From Petunia secreta (taxonomy: Eukaryota > Streptophyta > Magnoliopsida > Solanales > Solanaceae): a DNA stretch of 64,000 bases. This document shows positions 59,896 to 64,000 of the stretch, in pieces (within the stretch, counting starts at the first letter, position 1; the number at the start of each line of letters is the position of its first letter). The notes beneath the pieces are model-generated. The model was not told where the DNA came from. It was given only the letters and a program-made list of their open reading frames with translations, and did not search any database. The DNA lies in assembly GCA_029990175.1 (NCBI GenBank), contig JARKIP010000053.1:16572001-16636000 (forward strand), read 5' to 3'. The translations under genes and the position numbers were made by a program.

Positions 59896-62800
59896 GGTGA
59901 GTCTCGGGTTGTATGGAGAGGTTCCAGGCCTTCTCCGAAGAGTAGGATCATTTCTTTCTTGGAGGCGCAGAGGATGATATCTAGTGGGTGCGAGGGATAT
60001 ATTGCTTCAGTTCGGGATGTCCGGGCAGAGGAGTTATCCCTTGATAGAGTTCCGGTTGTTTGTGAGTATCCGGATGTGTTTCCTGATGATTTGCCGGGTT
60101 TGCCGCCTATGCGGGAGATAGAGTTTTGCATTGATCTATTGCCAGGCACTCAGCCTAAATCTATTCCCCCGTATCGTATGGCTCCTGTTGAGTTGAGGGA
60201 GCTGAAGGAGCAGATTCAGGATTTGCTCGATAAGGGCTTCATTAGGCCCAGTGTGTCTCCATGGGGTGCCCCGGTATTATTTGTGAAGAAGAAGGATGGC
60301 TCTATGCGGATGTGTATTGATTACCGGCAGCTGAATAAGGTTACTATCAAGAATAGGTAACCTTTGCCGCGTATTGATGATTTGTTTGATCAGCTTCAGG
60401 GTGCTACCTTCTTCTCGAAGATTGATTTGAGGTCGGGGTATCATCAGTTGAGGATTCGGTCCGAGGACGTTTCCAAGACTGCTTTTCGTACCCGATATGG
60501 CCACTATGAGTTTCTGGTGATGTCTTTCGGGCTTACGAATGCCCCAGCTGCTTTCATGGATCTGATGAACCGAGTGTTCAAGGCCTACCTTGACTCCTTC
60601 GTCATTGTGTTTATCGATGATATCTTGGTTTATTCGAGGAGCAGGGAGGAGCATGAGCAGCATTTGAGAGTTGTTCTTCGGACTCTGAGGGATCAGCAGT
60701 TGTATGCCAAATTCTCCAAGTGTGAATTTTGGCTCAGTTCTGTATCTTTCCTAGGTCACGTGGTGACCAAGGATGGGGTGTGTGTTGATCCGAAGAAGAT
60801 AGAGGCCGTTCAGAGTTGGCCTAGGCCTACTTCTCCTACAGAGATTCAGAGTTTCTTAGGCTTGGCAGGTTATTATCGGCGGTTTGTCGAGGGGTTTTCT
60901 TCTATTTCAGCACCTCTGACGAAGTTGACCCAGAAGAATGTTCCTTTCATGTGGTCCGATACCTGTGAGTCTAGCTTTCAGAAGCTTAAGACTCTGTTGG
61001 CTTCAGCGCCAGTGTTGGCCTTGCCTAGTGGATCCGGGGGATTCACCGTATATTGTGATGCTTCGGGTGTTGGCCTGGGTAGCGTTCTGATGCAGGAGGG
61101 TAAGGTGATAGCTTATGCCTCGAGACAGCTGAAGGTCCATGAGAAGAATTATCTTGTCCATGATTTGGAGCTGTTAGCTGTCGTGTTTGCACTGAAGTTG
61201 TGGAGGCACTATCTTTATGGCGAGCCATGTGAGATATTCACCGATCATAAGAGTCTCCAGTACTTGTTCACTCAGAAGGACTTGAACGGGAGACAGCGCC
61301 GCTGGTTAGAGCTGCTGAAGGATTATGATCTTTCTATCCGGTATCATCCCGGAAAGGCTAATGTTGTAGCCGATGCCTTGAGTAGGAAGTCCATGGGTAG
61401 CCTCGCCTATCTTGATGCTAATATGAGGCCGTTGGCCCGTGAGTTGCAGGCTTTGTCCATTAGTGGGGTTCGGTTTGATGATTCTGTTCCAGGCCGGGTG
61501 CTTGCATATGTGGGGTCTCAGTCGTCTTTAGCTTCCCAGATTCGGGAAAGGCAGTTCGAGGATCCTTATCTGAGAGATCTCCGGGACAGGGTCCTGAGTG
61601 GGGGAGTGTCCTCGTTCGTGATTGGTGATGATGGTGCTTTGCGGCTTAACGGCCGGGTATGTGTTCCAGCCATTGTGGAACTGAGGCAGATGATTTTGGC
61701 AGAGGCTCACAATTCGAGATATTCCATTCATCCGGGTACTGCGAAGATGTATCATGATCTTCGAGAGCTGTATTGGTGGAAAGGGATGAAGAGGGATGTT
61801 GCTGATTATGTATCTCGGTGTTTGAATTGCCAGCAAGTGAAGTATGAGCACCGGAGGCCAGCCGGGGTGACCCAGTCTATGCCCATTCCCGAGTGGAAGT
61901 GGGAGCAGATCACTATGGATTTCGTAGTTGGTTTGCCGCTGACCGTGGGTGAGCATGATTCGGTGTGGGTAGTAGTTGATCGACTGACGAAGTCGGCTCA
62001 CTTCATTCCAGTGAGGACTACTTATACCTCGGAGCGTCTGGCTCGTATCTTCATTGAGCAGATTGTGAGATTGCATGGTGCTCCTGTTTCTATCATTTCT
62101 GACCAAGGTGCTCAGTTCACAGCTCAGTTTTGGAGATCTTTTCCGAGAGAGCTGGGTAGTCGGGTCGATCTCAGCACTGCATTTCACCCGCAGACTGATG
62201 GCCAGTCTGAGCGGACCATTCAGATCCTCGAGGATATGTTGAGGGCGTGTGCTATTGATTTTGGAGGCCATTGGGATAGCCATTTGCCGCTAGCAGAGTT
62301 TGCGTATAATAATAGCTATCAGGCTTCTATCCAGATGGCTCCGTTTGAGGCATTGTATGGTCGGATATGTCGCTCGCCTATCGGTTGGTTTGAGTCTGGT
62401 GAGGTCCAGGTGTTGGGGCCCGATTTGGTGCAGCAGACCTTAGATAAGGTCCGGGTTATTCAGGATCGACTCCGCACGGCTCAGAGCCGGCAGATATCGT
62501 ATGCAGATCAGAGGCGGAGAGATCTTGAGTTCATGGTTGGGGACCGGGTATTCCTCAGAGTGTCGCCCATGAAGGGTGTTATGAGATTTGGGAAGAAAGG
62601 CAAGCTCAGTCCTAGGTTCATTGGGCCTTTTGAGATATTGGAGCGCGTTGGCGCCGTTGCTTATAGACTGGCTTTGCCTCCATCTCTGTCTGTTCATCCG
62701 GTGTTCCATGTGTACATGCTCCGGAAGTATGTTCACGATCTGTCTCATGTGGTCGATATGGCTTCCGTGGAGGTAGATGGCGACTTAGCTTATTCGGAGG

Positions 62801-63000
62801 AGCCTATTGCTATTGTGGCTAGAGAGGTCCGTAAGATGAGATCGAAGGTAATCCCGCTTGTGAGAGTTCAGTGAGGGCATCACTCCATTGCCGAGGCCAC
62901 TTGGGAGCTTGAGTCCGAGATGCGTGAGAGGCATCCGCGCTTGTTCGATGATTCAGGTATGAAATCCTTGTATTTTCTAAGCCTGAATTTGCATTTTTAA
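59896..63000 (+). pseudogene. RT-RNase H-integrase-chromodomain, unit 2
   Basis: Colinear with unit 1, with the same TAA at 60358-60360 in RT and TGA at 62872-62874 in the chromodomain. Unlike unit 1, the integrase codon at 62203-62205 is CAG, so RT active site to chromodomain is one open stretch of 836 codons (60364-62874) with the integrase catalytic residues intact. Other differences are Ser to Asn (about 61711) and Lys to Glu (about 61951). Natural stop at 62998-63000. Still dead through the shared upstream stops. Confidence 0.9.
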
Positions 63001-63114
63001 GTTTTATTGATTTCGGGTGGTACCGAGGGGTCCTCGAAATCCGTGCCAGCTCCGTGGCTAGTGTGTGGATCCTACCTTAGACTTAGGCTCGTCCGAGGAC
63101 GGCCGAGAGTCTAA

Positions 63115-63125
63115 GTGGGGGAGAA
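63115..63125 (+). other. Polypurine tract, unit 2
   Basis: GTGGGGGAGAA directly before LTR 3. Confidence 0.85.
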
Positions 63126-64000
63126 TGTAACGACCCTCAAATAGTCGTTACAGGATCCGAGACCTCAATTTGCGTGTCGACAGTCCCAAAAGCTCCGTTA
63201 GGTCATTTATGACCCGTCTGTGAAATCTGAGTCGAAACGGAGTCCGTTTGATAGGTTTTCGAGAAAAGGATCCGTTTATGAAATTCCGGAAAGGAATTTG
63301 GGGTTTCGATAGGTCGTTTTGAGTAAACGAACTCCGATGGAAAATCCGAGCGCACCGTTAGGTCCGTCTCGTCATTTATGATATGTAGCAACCTTCAAAA
63401 TTGAAAACGAACCTCGTTTGATAGGACTTTTGATAAAGTCCCCGTTTCGGAAGTTTAAAAGAGTTAAAAGAGGTTTCCGAGCTCGATTTGAGCAAATGAG
63501 CTCCGATGAGAGATCCGAAAGTTCCGTTAGGTTCGTATAGTCATTTGTGACTTGTAGCAACTTTCAGAATTGGATTCCGAGGTCGTTTGGTTAAATTTCG
63601 CTATTTTGGCGAAAGTCGAAAATTGAACCTTTACCGTGGGACCTACTTTTTGAGTTCTGGAGGTCCGAATTGAGTTCCGTCTTGACGAGCATGTCACCCA
63701 AGTATTTTATAGCTTGTGTGAAAAATTTGGGATCATTCCGAACTTAGTAGGGTCCCGTTTTGCCACTAAAACAGTAGAAAATCTGGTGCGACTTTTCTGT
63801 TCTGTTTTGGCGCAAACAGCCGGATAAAAGCTGCGTTTCCGGCCAATCCGTAAGGAATTAGGAAAAACTCAAAACATGAAAGTTGTAGCCCTTTGAGTTG
63901 TGGTTCTAATGGCACCGGTTTCAGGTCATTTGGACATTCCTATCAAAAGTTATGATTTTTTCAAAAGAAGCTGTCACAGAGGCAAAAAAACTGCTATAAA
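63126..64000 (+). repeat. LTR 3, first 875 bp (cut by window end)
   Basis: Starts TGTAACGACCCTCAAATAGT. It shares most diagnostic bases with LTR 2 rather than LTR 1, plus a private cluster of changes in its first 50 bases. The window ends inside its TATA box. Confidence 0.9.

Larger units (their letters stand above)
47154..64000 (+). mobile_element. Tandem Tekay/Del-like chromovirus, LTR-int-LTR-int-LTR (runs off window)
   Basis: LTRs start TGTAACGACCCTCAAATAGT at 47154, 55140 and 63126, spaced exactly 7,986. Each internal region has its own primer site, gag-pol and polypurine tract. The left flank is GTTGG (47149-47153); the right end is outside the window, so the target duplication cannot be checked and more units could follow. 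The two units are nearly identical outside the first ~0.8 kb of the LTRs. Confidence 0.9.

Noticed and set aside
47154..63125. The tandem as a simple assembly duplication
   Set aside because: The three LTRs are not identical and the middle one is a mosaic. Units also differ at several sites, including a stop codon. Not excluded without long reads, but a copy artefact would not create the mosaic.

Overview
This is plant nuclear DNA, almost certainly from a eudicot and probably from Solanaceae (inferred from the retroelement types and the AT-rich flanks; not proven by any single gene). There is no bacterial or organellar gene order. Nearly the whole window is nested LTR retrotransposons. Two host-like traces remain: the last exon of a glycine-rich protein (66-298) and a LINE-type reverse-transcriptase tail (about 45690-47153, minus strand).

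Layout. 1-4072: the glycine-rich exon, a truncated MITE end, and a ~2.5 kb element with long inverted-repeat arms (1108-3581). 4073-43831: an old Ty3/Gypsy element of Tat/Ogre type on the plus strand, with TGTTGATACCC...GCGACA LTRs, a TGGCGACTCCGCT primer site, a broken gag, no recognisable pol and a 64-bp tandem array in its 3' untranslated region. It has been invaded repeatedly. Its 5' LTR carries a 671-bp hairpin-rich MITE (9-bp target duplication, empty site preserved in the 3' LTR) and a 96-bp Stowaway-like MITE. Its gag is split by a solo LTR (9293-26743, duplication CTCGT). That solo LTR is itself split by a minus-strand tandem element, LTR-internal-LTR-internal-LTR (10221-25060). Its 64-bp array is split by a minus-strand chromovirus-like Gypsy (30108-39246) and by a 718-bp solo-LTR-like insertion (39346-40063, duplication AGTAA).

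43832-47153 is AT-rich spacer followed by the LINE fragment, which ends abruptly where a second tandem begins. 47154-64000 holds a plus-strand Tekay/Del-like chromovirus in the arrangement LTR-internal-LTR-internal-LTR, with an exact 7,986-bp period. Both internal copies encode Gag, protease, RT, RNase H, integrase and chromodomain in one frame, broken by the same five stop codons. The middle LTR is a mosaic: its first ~0.8 kb matches the third LTR and the rest matches the first. That is the expected product of unequal crossing-over between the two LTRs of one dead element.

I see no functional cellular pathway and no convincing new biological system. The most informative structures are the two independent three-LTR tandem arrays, the recombinant middle LTR, the preserved empty sites, and a hairpin with a CGAGGACG core next to the polypurine tract in all three chromovirus-like families.
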